This document shows, piece after piece, positions 1 to 10,970 of a DNA stretch of 64,000 nucleotides. Both the position numbers and the translations under genes were made by a program. This stretch comes from Streptomyces sp. SN-593 (GTDB lineage Bacteria > Actinomycetota > Actinomycetes > Streptomycetales > Streptomycetaceae). Each line of letters opens with the position of its first letter. The stretch's first letter is position 1. Below the pieces are notes generated by a model that saw only the letters and a list, made by a program, of their open reading frames with translations, searched no databases and had not been told where the DNA came from. Location of the stretch: the NCBI RefSeq assembly GCF_016756395.1, contig NZ_AP018365.1, positions 5,955,001 to 6,019,000 on the forward strand, written 5' to 3'.

Positions 1-75
1 ATCCGCCCTGCACCAGCGGGGCCACGGTACGTGCGTGAACATCCATGCACGGCATGGGCATGACGAGGAGCAGAG

Positions 76-3000
76 ATGGCCCAGGCAAGGGCACAGGCGA
101 CCACCCCCCGCAGGCGGCCGTACCACCGAATACGCCGCCGCCTCGCCGCAACACTCTCCACCGCGCTGCTGGGCGCCCTCCTACAAAGCGGAGCCCTGCC
201 GGTCGCGCACGCGGACGACATGCCGACCGTGCCGACAGCCGAGAAGCCCGTGCTCGGACACGACCTGAAAGTGGCACCCCGCCCCACCAAGGGCCGGCCC
301 TCACTGCCACGCACCCAGTCCCAGCCCACGTGGCCTGCGGCTGCCACGGCCAAGGTCACCGTAGGCTCCGACACCCCCCGCAGCGCGCCGAAGTCGACCG
401 ACACCGGCCTGATCGCCCTCGCCGGCGCACCCGCCACGACCGCGAAGAAGACCGCGGGCACCACCGCACCGTCCCGCAGCAACACGCCGCTGTCCGGACC
501 CGCGACCGTACGCGTCATGAACCACGCGACTGCACAGCGCGCCGGCATCAACGGCATGGTGTTCTCCCTGGCCAAGGCATCCGGAGCCACCGGACGAGAC
601 GCCCGCGTCACGGTCGACTACAGCACCTTCGCCCAGGCGTACGGCGGCTCTTACGCCGCTCGTGCCCACCTGGTCGAACTGCCCGCCTGCGCCCTGACCG
701 AACCCGGCGACGCCGCATGCACCACTGCCACCCCGGTGGCCGCCGACAACGACCTGGCCACACACACCCTGACCGCCGACTCCGTGAGCCTGCCTGCGAC
801 CGGACCCGCCGTTCTGGCCCTGGACGCTGCTACCTCCAGCGATCACGGTGACTACAAGGCGTCCCCGCTGTCGGCTTCGTCGTCGTGGACCACGGACCTG
901 AACACCGGTGACTTCTCCTGGTCCTACCCCATGGCGACACCGTCGGTCCCCGGCAACTTCCAGCCCACCGTGTCCCTGTCCTACGACTCCTCCTCGATCG
1001 ACGGACGCACCTCCAGCACCAACAACCAGTCCTCCTGGGCGGGCAACGGCTTCAACCTGTGGTCCGGCTCCATCTCCCGCTCCTACAAGGCCTGCACCGA
1101 CGACGGCGTCAAGAACGCCGACGGCACCAAACCCGGCGACATGTGCTGGGGCGACGACAACGCGACGCTGTCCCTCAACGGCCACAGCGGCGAACTCGTC
1201 GCCACCGGCACCGACAGCTTCCGCCTGAAGAACGACGACGGCACGAAGATCGACCGCCTGCACGGCACCTCCACCAACGTGCGCGACAACGGCGCCCACG
1301 ACGAGGAGTACTGGCGGGTGACCACCACCGACGGCACCCGCTACTACTTCGGCTACAACCGGCTGCCCAACTGGACGTCGGGCGACCCGGTCACCAACTC
1401 CACCTGGACCGTGCCCGTCTACGGCAACGACTCCGGCGAGCCCTGCCACGCCGACACCTTCGCCGCCTCCTGGTGCCAGCAGGCGTGGCAGTGGAACCTC
1501 GACTACGCCGTCGACGCCCACGGCAACGCCATCGGCTACTTCTACACCAAGGAAACCAACAACTACGCCCGCAACCTCACCGCCGCCGACGAGACGCCCT
1601 ACGACCGCGGCGGCGTCCTGGACCACATCGAGTACGGGCTGCGCGACTCGACCGTCAACACCACCAAGGCCCTCGCCCGCGTCGACTTCACCTCCGCGGA
1701 GCGCTGCATCAAGGACGACGGCAGCCCCTGCGACGCCTCCACGATCGGCGACGACGCCACCGGCTGGTACGACACCCCCTGGGACCTGAACTGCAAGGCC
1801 GGCGCGGACTGCCTCGCCTCGGCCTCACCGACCTTCTGGACCCGCAAGCGCCTCACCGACGTCACCACGAGCGTGATCAAAGCCGACGGCAGCGGATACA
1901 ACCCCATCGACGCCTGGCACCTCGTGCAGGGCTGGGACATGTCCGACATCGACTACGAGCTGCTGCTGTCCTCCATCACGCACACCGGCATGTCGGCCAC
2001 CCCCACCGTCGCGCTGCCACCGGTCACCTTCGACTACGACCAGCGCACCAACCGCCTCGACGTGCCCGGAGACGACACCTCTCCGTTCATCAAGAAGCGC
2101 CTGTCGACCATCGACGACGAAGCCGGCGGCCAGATCGACGTCACCTACTCCACCGCCACCTGCGACGCATCCCACCTCCCCACGCCCTCGTCGAACACCA
2201 CCCGCTGCTTCCCGGTGTACTTCACCAGACAAGGCGACGCCGACCCCACCCTGCAGTGGTTCAACAAGTACGTCGTCGACAAGATCACCCAGACCGACCG
2301 CACCGGTAACGCACCGGACATGGTCACCCAGTACTCCTACCTCGACGGGGCAGCTTGGCATTACGACGACGATGACGGACTGACCAAGGAGAAGTACAAG
2401 ACCTGGTCCACCTGGCGCGGCTACGGCCACGTGCGGGTCGAGACCGGCGGCCAGGACCCGATCGGCATGGAAACACAGGCCGACCACTACTTCCTGCGCG
2501 GCATGGACGGCGACAAGGGCTCGACCACACCCGTCACAGTCTCCGACGACGACGGCGGCACCATCACCGACGACAACCCGCTGGCCGGATTCGAGTACAA
2601 GACCGAGCAGTACGACCAGCCCGGCGGCGTCGTACTGGGCAAGACCGTCAACACCCCCTGGCACCACCAGACCGCCAGCCAGACCCACAGCTGGGGCACC
2701 ACCACCGCGAACCTGACCGGTACCGCCTCCACCCGTGCCTGGACCTCCCTCGACAACGGAGCCAGCACCAAGTGGCGCACCACCCACTCCGTGAACTCCT
2801 TCGAGGAGACCGCCGGCCGCATCACCCAGACCGACGACTTCGGAGACGAGTCGACCTCGGCCGACAACCGGTGCACCCGCACCACGTATGTCGACAACAC
2901 CAGCGCCTGGATCCTCACAGCCCCCGCCCGGGTCGAAACCGTCGCCACCAACTGCTCCGCCACCCCTGACCGCTCGAAGGACGTCCTCGCGGACGTCCGC

Positions 3001-6000
3001 ACCGCCTACGACGGCCAGGGCTACGGAGTCGCACCCACCACCGGCGCGGCAACCCGTACCGCCACCCTGCAGACCAACGACGGGACCACCGCCACCTACC
3101 TGGAATCGGGCGCCACCTACGACGACTACGGCCGCGCCCTCTCGGCCACCGACATCACCGGCACCGTGACGGCACCAGCAGGCGACACCGAAGCCTCCAC
3201 CGTCGGCGACGTCACCCGCACCACCCGCACCGACGGACGCACCACCACCACCCAATACACCCCCGTCACCGGCTTCGCCACCACCGTCAAGGTGACCACC
3301 CCGCCCGCCACCGCAGGCTCGGCCGCCACCGCGCAAACCACCCAGACCACCTACGACACCCTGCGCGGGCTACCCACCACCGTGCTGGACCCGAACAACA
3401 AACGCACCGACATGACCTACGACGCGCTCGGCCGAAACCTGCGCGTCTGGCTGCCCAACCGCTCCAAAGCCAACAACGACATCCCGAACTACCAGTACAC
3501 CTACACCGACGACGACAAGAAGCCCGTAGCCGTCGTCACGAAAACCCTCAAGAGCGACAGCGCCCAGCAGGCGACCGTCGCCCTCTACGACGGGTTGCTG
3601 CGCCCCCGCCAGACCCAGGAACCCGGGCCCGACGGCGGCCGTCTGGTCACCGACACCTTCTACGACGAACGCGGCCTGGTATCCCGGGCCTTCGCCTCCT
3701 ACGACAACCCCGACCCGCCGGCGCCCGCCATCCTGACCCTGGACGACGCCACCGGCGTGGAGACCCAGACCTGGAACAGCTACGACGGTCTGGGCCGCAT
3801 CACCACCTCACAGCAGGTCGCCGGCAACAGTGACGGCGGCCAGGTGCTGTCCACCACGACCACCGCCTACGGCGGCAACAGCGTGACCGTCACCCCGCCC
3901 AAGGGCGCGTCCCCCACCACCACCGTCACCGACGCCCGCGGCAACACCACCGAACTGGTCCAATACCACGGCGCCACCCCCACCAGCGCGGCGGACATCA
4001 CCCACTACAGCTACACACCCGCCGGACAACTCCACACGATCACCGACCCCTCCGGCACCGTATGGAACTACGGCTACGACCAGCGCGGCAACCAGACCTC
4101 GGCCCACGACCCCGACAAGGGTGACAGCACTTCCGTCTACGACGACCGCAACCAGCTGGTCTCCACCACCGACGCGCTCAAGCAGACCGTCACCCACGTC
4201 TACGACGGCCTCGGACGTGAGACCGAAACCCACCAAGGCGGCGCCACCGGACCGCTGCTGACCGCGCACGTCTGGGACCCGTCAGGTTTCAAGGGCCAAC
4301 TCTCCTCCGCCACCCGCTACGTCAGCGACGGCGCGAGCACCCTCGCCTACACCACCACCTACAGCCTCTACGACACCCTCTACCGGCCTAGCCGCACCAC
4401 CGTCACCGTCCCCAAGGACCCCGTCCGCCCGGATGAGGACCCACTGGCCGGCTCCTACCAGTTCACGACCAAATACAACGCCAACGGAACCGTCTCCTCC
4501 ACCTCCTATCCGGCGGCCGGATCACTGGCCGCCGAGATCATGACCCCGACCTACGACGACATCCAGCGCCCGATCGCGCTGTCCGGCACCAACAACACCG
4601 ACTACGTCACCGACACCGTCTACAGCCCCACCGGCAAGCCGCTGCAGTACACCTACCAAAGCGGCGGCAAGAAGACACAGGTCACCAACACCTACCAGTG
4701 GGGCACCCAGCGCCTGGACAACTCCCGCGTCGACCGCGAGGACGTCCCCGGAACCGACAAGTCCTCCACCTACGGCTACGACGAAGCCGGCGACATCACC
4801 TCGATCGATGACGTCTCCCGCGACGGAACCGACAACCAGTGCTTCCAGTACGACTACCTCCAGCGCCTCACCGAAGCGTGGGCCCAGGGCACCGGTGCCT
4901 GCACAACGGATCCGTCGACCGCGACCCTCGGCGGCCCCGCACCCTACTGGGACTCCTACACCTACAACCTCAACGGTGACCGATCCACCGACACGATCCA
5001 CGACCCCGCAGGCGTGACCTCCAACGACGTCCACCACGCATACACCTACCCCACCGCCACCCAAGCCCAGCCCCACACCCTCACCGCGGTCGACCAGAGC
5101 GGCCCGCAAGGCATCTCCACCGACACCTACACCTACGACGCGGACGGCGACACCAAGACCCGCACCATCAACGGCAACACACAGACGCTCCAGTGGGACG
5201 TCGAGGGCCACCTCTCCCAGGTCACCAGCGACGACGGCAACGGCGGCACCTCCACCCTCGCTTCTTACGTCTACGACGCCGACGGCAACCGCCTCATCTC
5301 CCGCGCCGAAGACACCACCACCCTCTACCTCGACGGCATGGAGGTCACCCTCGACAAGGGCGCGGCCACACCCAAGGCCACCCGCTACTACGACCTCGGC
5401 GGCGGCAACCAGGCCATCCGCACCGACGACGGCAAACTCAGCTTCCTCATCAGCGACCACCTCGGGACCGCCCAACTCGCCATCGCCGCCGGCGACCTGT
5501 CCATGCAACAGCGCCGCAGCACACCGTTCGGCACAGCACGAGGTTCCCAACCCACGTCCTGGCCGGGCGACGAGGGCTTCGTCGGCGGCACCCAGGACCA
5601 GGACACCGGCCTGACCCACCTCGGCGCTCGCGACTACGACCCCACCACGGGCCGCTTCGTCAGCACCGACCCCCTCCTCGACCCCGGCGACCCACAGTCC
5701 CTCAACGGCTACGCCTACGCCGACAACAACCCCGCCACCCTCAGCGACCCGTCGGGCCGGCAGGTGGAGGAGTGCGCGACGGGCGTACTCACCAACTGCA
5801 AGAAGGGCTCCCCGACATCCAGTTCCACGTACGACAGCTCACGAGACCGGAACTCCGACCCGCCCAGCGGGGGCTGCCCCAGCACCATCAACCCGGCCTG
5901 TCCCGAATACGTGGCCAGCACAGACACCAGCGCAACCACAACGAAACCCCAACTGCCTACGGTGAACCTTCCGCCGGAGTGGACCCAACCGAACCACGGA

Positions 6001-7005
6001 TACGGTATGTGGGGCCTGTGCTGGTGGGGCATCGACACCGCACTCGGCTGTGTGCACGGAAAATGGGCGCTGAAAGCCATACTCGACACCGACCTCGGTG
6101 TCCTGAAAAGCATCAGCGGCTATGACGATGTAGTCTCCTGCAGCAAGGGCAACTGGAAGGGCTGCACCTGGAGCGTCGTCGACGGTATCGGCTATCTGTC
6201 CGTCGCGGGAAAGGCTGCCGCCGTAGTCAAGGACTCCAAAGCTCTTGCCGTAGTGGACACGCTCGCCGGATGCAGCTTCTCGCCCGACACGCAAGTCCTG
6301 ATGGCCCACAACAAGAAAAAAGCCATCAAGGATATCAAACCCGGTGACCAAGTCGAGACTGCGGACCCCCGCGACGGCAAAGCAGACGGACCGCGTACTG
6401 TCACCGCCCGCATCGTCAACCACGACAACGACCTCGTCGACCTGAAGATCGCGGGAACGGACGGCCGTACGGTCGTCGTCCACACCACCTCCCGCCACCC
6501 CTTCTGGGACGATACGAAGCACCAGTGGACCCAAGCCGGACGACTGCCCCTGGGCGACGCCCTCAACGCCGCCGACGGCACCCACGCCCGCGTCCTCGCC
6601 GTGAAGCCCGTCCCCGGCGCAGCCGCGATGTACAACCTGACCGTCCAGCAGCTCCACACGTACTATGTGCTGGCGGGGACCACGCCGATCTTGGTGCACA
6701 ATACGGGCTGTGATGTTCCGGCGCTAGCGGCGAAGATCAATCCGGACGATCTGACGATGACCAAGACGGTTGAGAATCATTTCAACGACATCACTAAGCG
6801 GGGATTGCCCGCGCGGCCGTTCATGAATTCGACTCAGGTCGTCCGAGAGATCATGGAGGGCAGTGGCCCGGTATTGGATCCCCGTGGTGCGGAGGGCGCG
6901 CTCCGCTGGGATACGCCAGGGGCGCTGAACGGCAAGGAAGGGACTTGGGAGCTTGTGGTAGACACGAATACCAATACCATCCTTCACTTCAATTTCGTGA
7001 GGTAG
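76..7005 (+). CDS. Secreted Rhs/YD-repeat polymorphic toxin with Hint domain
   Basis: A 2309-residue protein that starts at an ATG behind the RBS-like GAGGAGCAG. A twin-Arg-rich N-terminus, a hydrophobic stretch and an AHA/DD junction near residue 46 indicate a signal peptide. Residues of about 260-1780 hold many YD repeats (YDxxGR-like). The Rhs core runs from about 1790 to 1893 (SDHLGTAQ, GARDYDPTTGRFVSTDPL, DPSGR). A Hint (intein-like) domain runs from about 2066 (CSFSPDTQV) to 2209 (ILVHN), with an internal SRHPFW block. Such domains release the C-terminal toxin by autocleavage. The last 100 residues (TGCDVP... to NTILHFNFVR) are the toxin tip. Their H/R/S/T-rich pattern with a terminal TWELVVDTNTNTILHF strand suggests an RNase of the BECR type, which is inference only. 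Base and codon use loosens after about 6.7 kb, as expected for an exchanged tip. The immunity candidate follows 5 bp downstream. Confidence 0.9.
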   Translation: MAQARAQATTPRRRPYHRIRRRLAATLSTALLGALLQSGALPVAHADDMPTVPTAEKPVLGHDLKVAPRPTKGRPSLPRTQSQPTWPAAATAKVTVGSDTPRSAPKSTDTGLIALAGAPATTAKKTAGTTAPSRSNTPLSGPATVRVMNHATAQRAGINGMVFSLAKASGATGRDARVTVDYSTFAQAYGGSYAARAHLVELPACALTEPGDAACTTATPVAADNDLATHTLTADSVSLPATGPAVLALDAATSSDHGDYKASPLSASSSWTTDLNTGDFSWSYPMATPSVPGNFQPTVSLSYDSSSIDGRTSSTNNQSSWAGNGFNLWSGSISRSYKACTDDGVKNADGTKPGDMCWGDDNATLSLNGHSGELVATGTDSFRLKNDDGTKIDRLHGTSTNVRDNGAHDEEYWRVTTTDGTRYYFGYNRLPNWTSGDPVTNSTWTVPVYGNDSGEPCHADTFAASWCQQAWQWNLDYAVDAHGNAIGYFYTKETNNYARNLTAADETPYDRGGVLDHIEYGLRDSTVNTTKALARVDFTSAERCIKDDGSPCDASTIGDDATGWYDTPWDLNCKAGADCLASASPTFWTRKRLTDVTTSVIKADGSGYNPIDAWHLVQGWDMSDIDYELLLSSITHTGMSATPTVALPPVTFDYDQRTNRLDVPGDDTSPFIKKRLSTIDDEAGGQIDVTYSTATCDASHLPTPSSNTTRCFPVYFTRQGDADPTLQWFNKYVVDKITQTDRTGNAPDMVTQYSYLDGAAWHYDDDDGLTKEKYKTWSTWRGYGHVRVETGGQDPIGMETQADHYFLRGMDGDKGSTTPVTVSDDDGGTITDDNPLAGFEYKTEQYDQPGGVVLGKTVNTPWHHQTASQTHSWGTTTANLTGTASTRAWTSLDNGASTKWRTTHSVNSFEETAGRITQTDDFGDESTSADNRCTRTTYVDNTSAWILTAPARVETVATNCSATPDRSKDVLADVRTAYDGQGYGVAPTTGAATRTATLQTNDGTTATYLESGATYDDYGRALSATDITGTVTAPAGDTEASTVGDVTRTTRTDGRTTTTQYTPVTGFATTVKVTTPPATAGSAATAQTTQTTYDTLRGLPTTVLDPNNKRTDMTYDALGRNLRVWLPNRSKANNDIPNYQYTYTDDDKKPVAVVTKTLKSDSAQQATVALYDGLLRPRQTQEPGPDGGRLVTDTFYDERGLVSRAFASYDNPDPPAPAILTLDDATGVETQTWNSYDGLGRITTSQQVAGNSDGGQVLSTTTTAYGGNSVTVTPPKGASPTTTVTDARGNTTELVQYHGATPTSAADITHYSYTPAGQLHTITDPSGTVWNYGYDQRGNQTSAHDPDKGDSTSVYDDRNQLVSTTDALKQTVTHVYDGLGRETETHQGGATGPLLTAHVWDPSGFKGQLSSATRYVSDGASTLAYTTTYSLYDTLYRPSRTTVTVPKDPVRPDEDPLAGSYQFTTKYNANGTVSSTSYPAAGSLAAEIMTPTYDDIQRPIALSGTNNTDYVTDTVYSPTGKPLQYTYQSGGKKTQVTNTYQWGTQRLDNSRVDREDVPGTDKSSTYGYDEAGDITSIDDVSRDGTDNQCFQYDYLQRLTEAWAQGTGACTTDPSTATLGGPAPYWDSYTYNLNGDRSTDTIHDPAGVTSNDVHHAYTYPTATQAQPHTLTAVDQSGPQGISTDTYTYDADGDTKTRTINGNTQTLQWDVEGHLSQVTSDDGNGGTSTLASYVYDADGNRLISRAEDTTTLYLDGMEVTLDKGAATPKATRYYDLGGGNQAIRTDDGKLSFLISDHLGTAQLAIAAGDLSMQQRRSTPFGTARGSQPTSWPGDEGFVGGTQDQDTGLTHLGARDYDPTTGRFVSTDPLLDPGDPQSLNGYAYADNNPATLSDPSGRQVEECATGVLTNCKKGSPTSSSTYDSSRDRNSDPPSGGCPSTINPACPEYVASTDTSATTTKPQLPTVNLPPEWTQPNHGYGMWGLCWWGIDTALGCVHGKWALKAILDTDLGVLKSISGYDDVVSCSKGNWKGCTWSVVDGIGYLSVAGKAAAVVKDSKALAVVDTLAGCSFSPDTQVLMAHNKKKAIKDIKPGDQVETADPRDGKADGPRTVTARIVNHDNDLVDLKIAGTDGRTVVVHTTSRHPFWDDTKHQWTQAGRLPLGDALNAADGTHARVLAVKPVPGAAAMYNLTVQQLHTYYVLAGTTPILVHNTGCDVPALAAKINPDDLTMTKTVENHFNDITKRGLPARPFMNSTQVVREIMEGSGPVLDPRGAEGALRWDTPGALNGKEGTWELVVDTNTNTILHFNFVR

Positions 7006-7010
7006 TCAAC

Positions 7011-7499
7011 GTGGTTAGGTTTCGAGTCCGTGCCGGGCGTCCTTTGGCGGGATCTCTGAAGTATTCCCAGGTGGACATGGGCTTCTCCTTCGAGGCTGCG
7101 GACCTGCCTGAGCTGGCAGAACGGCTTTCAGGTGGAGGTAGAACGAGTGTCGTCATTGACTCCCTGCAATTGGAAGTGGGGGTTGATTCGGGCGAGCTGC
7201 TATACGTATGGGGTTACTGCCCAGGTGGCGCTTGGGCGCCTCTTTCGCTGAGGCCAGCGCCATCAACTGAAGGTAAGATCTTTGTCGAGGCAGACCCCTC
7301 GCTCGAAGAGGCAATCTCGGTTTCCATCTCTCGATCGGCGGTGTGGGATTATGGATTCGATCGCGAGTCTGGGTGGGTTTGTGTCTTCCGTTCCATGTCG
7401 GCCACAGAGGATCTGATTGAGGTCGCCGAAGGCGTTCTGATTGGACTCATTGGCGAGGACATCAATTCTGTCTGGCTCCACCCTGAGTTCAATTCGTGA
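7011..7499 (+). CDS. Putative immunity protein for the Rhs toxin
   Basis: A 162-residue acidic protein. I chose the GTG at 7011 because it lies 5 bp after the toxin stop; an upstream in-frame ATG at 6945 would overlap the toxin by 60 bp. No signal peptide or membrane segment is visible, so it is probably cytoplasmic. I recognise no family. The immunity role rests on position alone: directly behind a Hint-processed toxin tip, same strand, with the same relaxed base composition as the tip (for example GTTGATTCG, TTCAATTCG), unlike the GC-rich Rhs body. A strong hairpin follows at 7531-7560. Confidence 0.6.
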   Translation: MVRFRVRAGRPLAGSLKYSQVDMGFSFEAADLPELAERLSGGGRTSVVIDSLQLEVGVDSGELLYVWGYCPGGAWAPLSLRPAPSTEGKIFVEADPSLEEAISVSISRSAVWDYGFDRESGWVCVFRSMSATEDLIEVAEGVLIGLIGEDINSVWLHPEFNS

Positions 7500-8720
7500 T
7501 CGAGTAAGGGAGTGCCGCCCCAAACCGGCTGGCCCCGCCGGATTTGTTTCCGGCGGGGCCTCTGGGGTGTCTGACGGCAGTAGTTGACGGCAACGTCAGC
7601 GGACGGTGCTGCACAAGCGGGTGGGTTGTCGTCTTCGTTCGGCTCCGTGACGGGCTTGGCGGTGTCGCGGGGGGCGTGACCGAGGAAGTCGATGGCGTCG
7701 CGTTGGAGGCGGAGTCGGACGTGGGCGTACACCGTCGCGGTCACGCCGATGTGGGCATGACCCAACAGTTCCTTGATCACGACGAGTTCGACGCCCTGTT
7801 CCAGGAGGAGGGTGGCGGTCGAGTGCCGGAGGTCGTGGAAGCGGATGCGGCGGAGCTTGGCCCGGCGGAGCAGGGTGTTGAAGTGCCGGGTGAGGGTGGC
7901 GCCCTCGATCGGGGAGCCGTCGGGCCGGGTAAAAGACGTAGTGCTGTCCTTCCAGCCCGCACCCGCAGCCTCGCGTTCCCGGGCCTGCCGGTCACGGTGG
8001 TGGCGCAGGGAGGGCCGGTACTCGGTGGGCAAGGCGATGCGTCGCTCGGAGCTCTGGGTCTTGGTCGGGAGAGCGGTCAGGCCACCGCTCTTGGTGCGTT
8101 GGAGGGTGCGGCGGATGCTGGCGGTTCCGCCGGCGAGGTCGAGGTCTTCCCAGCGCAGGCCGAGGAGTTCGCCTTTGCGGAGTCCGGTGTGCAGGGCGAG
8201 TCGGAACAGTGCGTGCAGTCGGTGTTTGTGGGTGGCGCTGAGGAAGCCGCGGGCTTCTTCGGCGGTGCGGGGTTCGAAGCGGCGGGGGCGTGGTGTGCCC
8301 ATGCGGACGTTGCGGGCGACGTTGCGGAGGATCTCCTCTTCGCGGACGGTGTGCTCCAGTGCCGACTTGAGGACGAAGTGGACGTAGGCCAGGGTCAGCG
8401 GGGAGAGCCGCTTGTGGCAGCACTTCCCGGCCGCGCAGCAGAGGGGTTGGTTGCGGGCGGTGTCGAGGCCGCGGGTGCAGCACTGGCAGGTGGTGCGGAG
8501 CCGGTTGAGCCAGGTGCGGACGTCCTTGGCGGTGAGCCTGGCGGGCTTCTCCCGTCCGAGGCCGGGGATGAGGTAAAGCCGCGCGACGGCGGATGGGTTC
8601 GGCGCAGCCGCCGAGGCGTTCGATCTGCTGCTTGTGCGGGGTCGAAGTTGGTGTGGTTGACGAGGTGGAGCAGGTCTTGTATGGCGGGGCTTGCCACGTG
8701 GCGCAGGAAGGGTGACCATT
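7349..8720 (-). pseudogene. Decayed AICE/phage-type tyrosine integrase
   Basis: The catalytic half is intact in one frame, with the recognisable boxes LHTGLRKGELLGLRW (first Arg), FHDLRHSTATLL (His-x-x-Arg) and LLGHAHIGVTATVYAHV (His and the nucleophile Tyr). Upstream are RLYLIPGLGREK, TAKDVRTWLNRLRTTCQCC and a Cys-rich GKCC segment typical of pSAM2-like actinomycete integrases. The N-terminal core-binding part is split between frames (ASPAIQDLLHLVNHTNFDP lies in another frame near 8.6 kb), so no full protein can be made. At the 3' end the frame has no stop where family members end. It runs through the 7531-7560 hairpin and antisense to the immunity gene until 7349. The integrase therefore seems dead. 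Confidence 0.75.
7531..7560. terminator. Perfect 12-bp hairpin, bidirectional terminator
   Basis: GGCCCCGCCGGA and its exact reverse complement are separated by the 6-nt loop TTTGTT. It closes the Rhs-immunity unit on the plus strand and also sits across the 3' end of the leftward integrase remnant, so it may have been the boundary between the two. Confidence 0.8.
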
Positions 8721-9024
8721 CGGGGCGTGGCCCTTCTGTTCGGGTGGGCAGTCCCGAGAGATAACCAGCCGTATCTGTAGGCGTGTTGGTGCTGATCGGG
8801 GCATGGCGAACCAGGCCCAGGGGCGGGCGTGGGTTCAGCGAGGGGGGGATGCGGCCGGTGGGGGCCGGTGCTCAGAGTTGAGCGAGTGCAGTGGTGGCCA
8901 CCGGCAGCGGTGCGCCGGCCCGCGTCCAGCAGGGCAGCCGGAAGGGCAGGGCCGGAAGCGGGTCGGCCCGTCGTGGTGACGGCGACCGGCGGAGCGGCGG
9001 TCGGAGCGGGCTCCAACTCCTGGG

Positions 9025-9501
9025 TCATGGAGGCGGCGATCGGCGGGGCGGGAGTCGGGGGTGCCGATTCGGGCGATGGAGCGACGTCTGGCACCGGATC
9101 GGTGGCAAGGACGGCGGCGGTGGGCCTCCAGACGCGGGTTGGGGCTGGGCGAGGAAGGCGGGGCCGACGTGGCCTCGGCCGAGCAGCAGGAGAGGGGCGA
9201 CGGTGTCCACGTGGGCCCGTCCGTAGCGTCCTGCCAACAGCGGTTCGGCCAGTGTTCAGCGCGAGAGTGAGCAGCCCGCACAGGTGCAGCAGCCGGACGT
9301 CAACCTTCAGCTCCGCCTTGGGGGCGCCGCGCAGAGCGAGGAAGCGCAGGGCGACCAGGAGCCCGACGACGGACAGGTCGACCATGGGGCGATCAGTGGC
9401 GTGATCGGGTAGGGGACGCCGAGCCGCAGGGCGAGGGCCCAGACGTTGCCGAAGGAGAAGACGAAGGCCAGGGCCGCGATGACCGCCATGACCATGGTCA
9501 C
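9025..9501 (-). pseudogene. SpdB/DUF2637 membrane protein remnant
   Basis: Pieces of a DUF2637 (SpdB-like) mobile-element protein are visible in three frames. MAVIAALAFVFSFGNVWALA is a membrane helix at about 9.45 kb. VDLSVVGLLVALRFLALRGA and LLHLCGLLTLALNT follow at 9.26-9.40 kb, and GRYGRAHVDTVAPLLLLGRG at about 9.2 kb. The frame changes at least twice, so the gene is broken. In AICEs this gene sits between the integrase/replication region and traB, which matches its position here. Confidence 0.6.
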
Positions 9502-9565
9502 GGTGGTCGGATGAACCGTTCCTCCGCCATGTCCGCAACCTCTTTTCCGGTGTGGGCTTTCGGGG

Positions 9566-10970
9566 CTACTTGGCGAGCGACGGCCGGGGTACCGTGGTAT
9601 GGCCGGTCGAGGAGAGGAAGGCGTCCAAGCACAGGTCCGGATCGGCGGTCAGATGCGAGGTGGCTTCGGCGACGAGGGCGGTGTCGGCGTCGGAGACGTA
9701 GGGGGTGCGGATGCGGGTGTAGCCGGGGCGGCCCTGCGTCGCCATCACCGCGACCCTGACGTATACGGGGTCGTACAAGGTGACCGGGCTGGCGTCGGGC
9801 CAGTTGCGGATGTCCTCACCCAGTGCGGCCACCGCGGCTTCGACGGTCTTCTGCGCGAAGGAGAGCCCGATGGGGTACACGTCGCGGATGAAGGTGGGGA
9901 TGGCGTCGCCGGTGGTCTTTTGGCTGATCAGGATCACCAAGGTGCCCACCTGCGGCCCTTCTTGACCAGGCCCTCCACCAGGCGGGCGTTCTCCGCCGTC
10001 AGCACGGCCAGCCGTTTGGTGGTTGGCGTCGCTGCCCTTGTACTCGCGGAAGTACGTGTGCGCCTCGTCGATGATCAGGATGGTGAGCGGCCACTGCGGC
10101 GAGAGGCCGACGTGCCACATGTTCTTCACGCCCAGCATGTCCCGGATGGTCGCCGAGCGTCGCTTGCGCAGTTCCTCCAGGTGCTTGAACAGTGCGTTGG
10201 CTTCATCGAGGTCGCGTTTCCGCAGAACGTGAACATCCGCTTGACCAGGTCGGCGTAGTCGCCCTCCGAGACCCGTGATGTCCTGCCGTCCGCTGTCACG
10301 ATCTGCACGGACGGAGACGGCGCGTAGTCGACAACGAACTTGTTGACCCCGGAGGTCTTGCCCGCACCCGGGACGCCGGCCACCGTGGCTCCGGGCACGT
10401 TGGCCAGGGACACGCATACCTTTGCGGCGTACTCGTCGATGCCCCAGCTCTCAGCGCGTCAGCTCCACGGGCGGGAGGTCGGTGGGCCGGTGTGTGGTCG
10501 GCGTGGTCAGGGGGTCGGAGCGCACGCCCCGGATCACCACCCGGCCGGGGCGGTCCGGCAGCACGGACACCCGCGTGCACCGCCAAGCGTCCGCCAGGAA
10601 CCGCGCGGGCCTCTTCTACTCCTCCAGCCCGACCTGCGGCAGCGTCCGGGCCCGAACGACCACGCCGAACCGGTCCGGCTCCGCCTTGATGTTCTGTGTC
10701 AGGACGCGGGGCACGGTGGCGGGGCCGTCCTTGGACGCGGTGATCTGGGCGACAGGCCGGGGTCTTGTCGGTGACCGTCAGCCCGGCCATCCGCGCGAGC
10801 TGTACCCAGCCCCAGCGCACCCGCACGGCCGGCCGCATGCTCACCCTCGTGCCCCGGTCGACCCGCACGTAGCGCACCACCGTCACCAGCAGCCACACGC
10901 CGACCAGGACGGCCACGGCCAGCAACGAGTCCGGCGCGTATTCGGGCACGGGATTTTCGAAGTGGATCAC
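9566..10970 (-). pseudogene. TraB/FtsK-like DNA translocase remnant of an AICE
   Basis: Translation would begin at a GTG (10970) that overlaps the stop of the gene at 10967-11320 by 4 bp. The N-terminus (VIHFENPVPEYAPDSLLAVA, then a hydrophobic VLVGVWLLVTVV) is in one frame. The Walker A box (VAGVPGAGKTSGVNKFVVDY) is in a second frame at about 10.35 kb. The Walker B region (PLTILIIDEAHTYF) and the C-terminal SQKTTGDAIPTFIRD segment are in a third. These are the parts of an FtsK/SpoIIIE-type conjugative translocase as used by AICEs for intermycelial transfer. At least two frameshifts inactivate it. Confidence 0.75.

Noticed and set aside
301..6713. Many long reverse and alternate-frame ORFs inside the Rhs gene
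   Set aside because: Shadow frames of a very GC-rich gene, with Val/Gly- or Arg/Pro-rich low-complexity translations and no family motifs.
7544..8764. 406-codon plus-strand ORF over the integrase
   Set aside because: Gly/Ala/Glu-rich antisense reading of the integrase remnant, whose catalytic motifs are clear on the minus strand.
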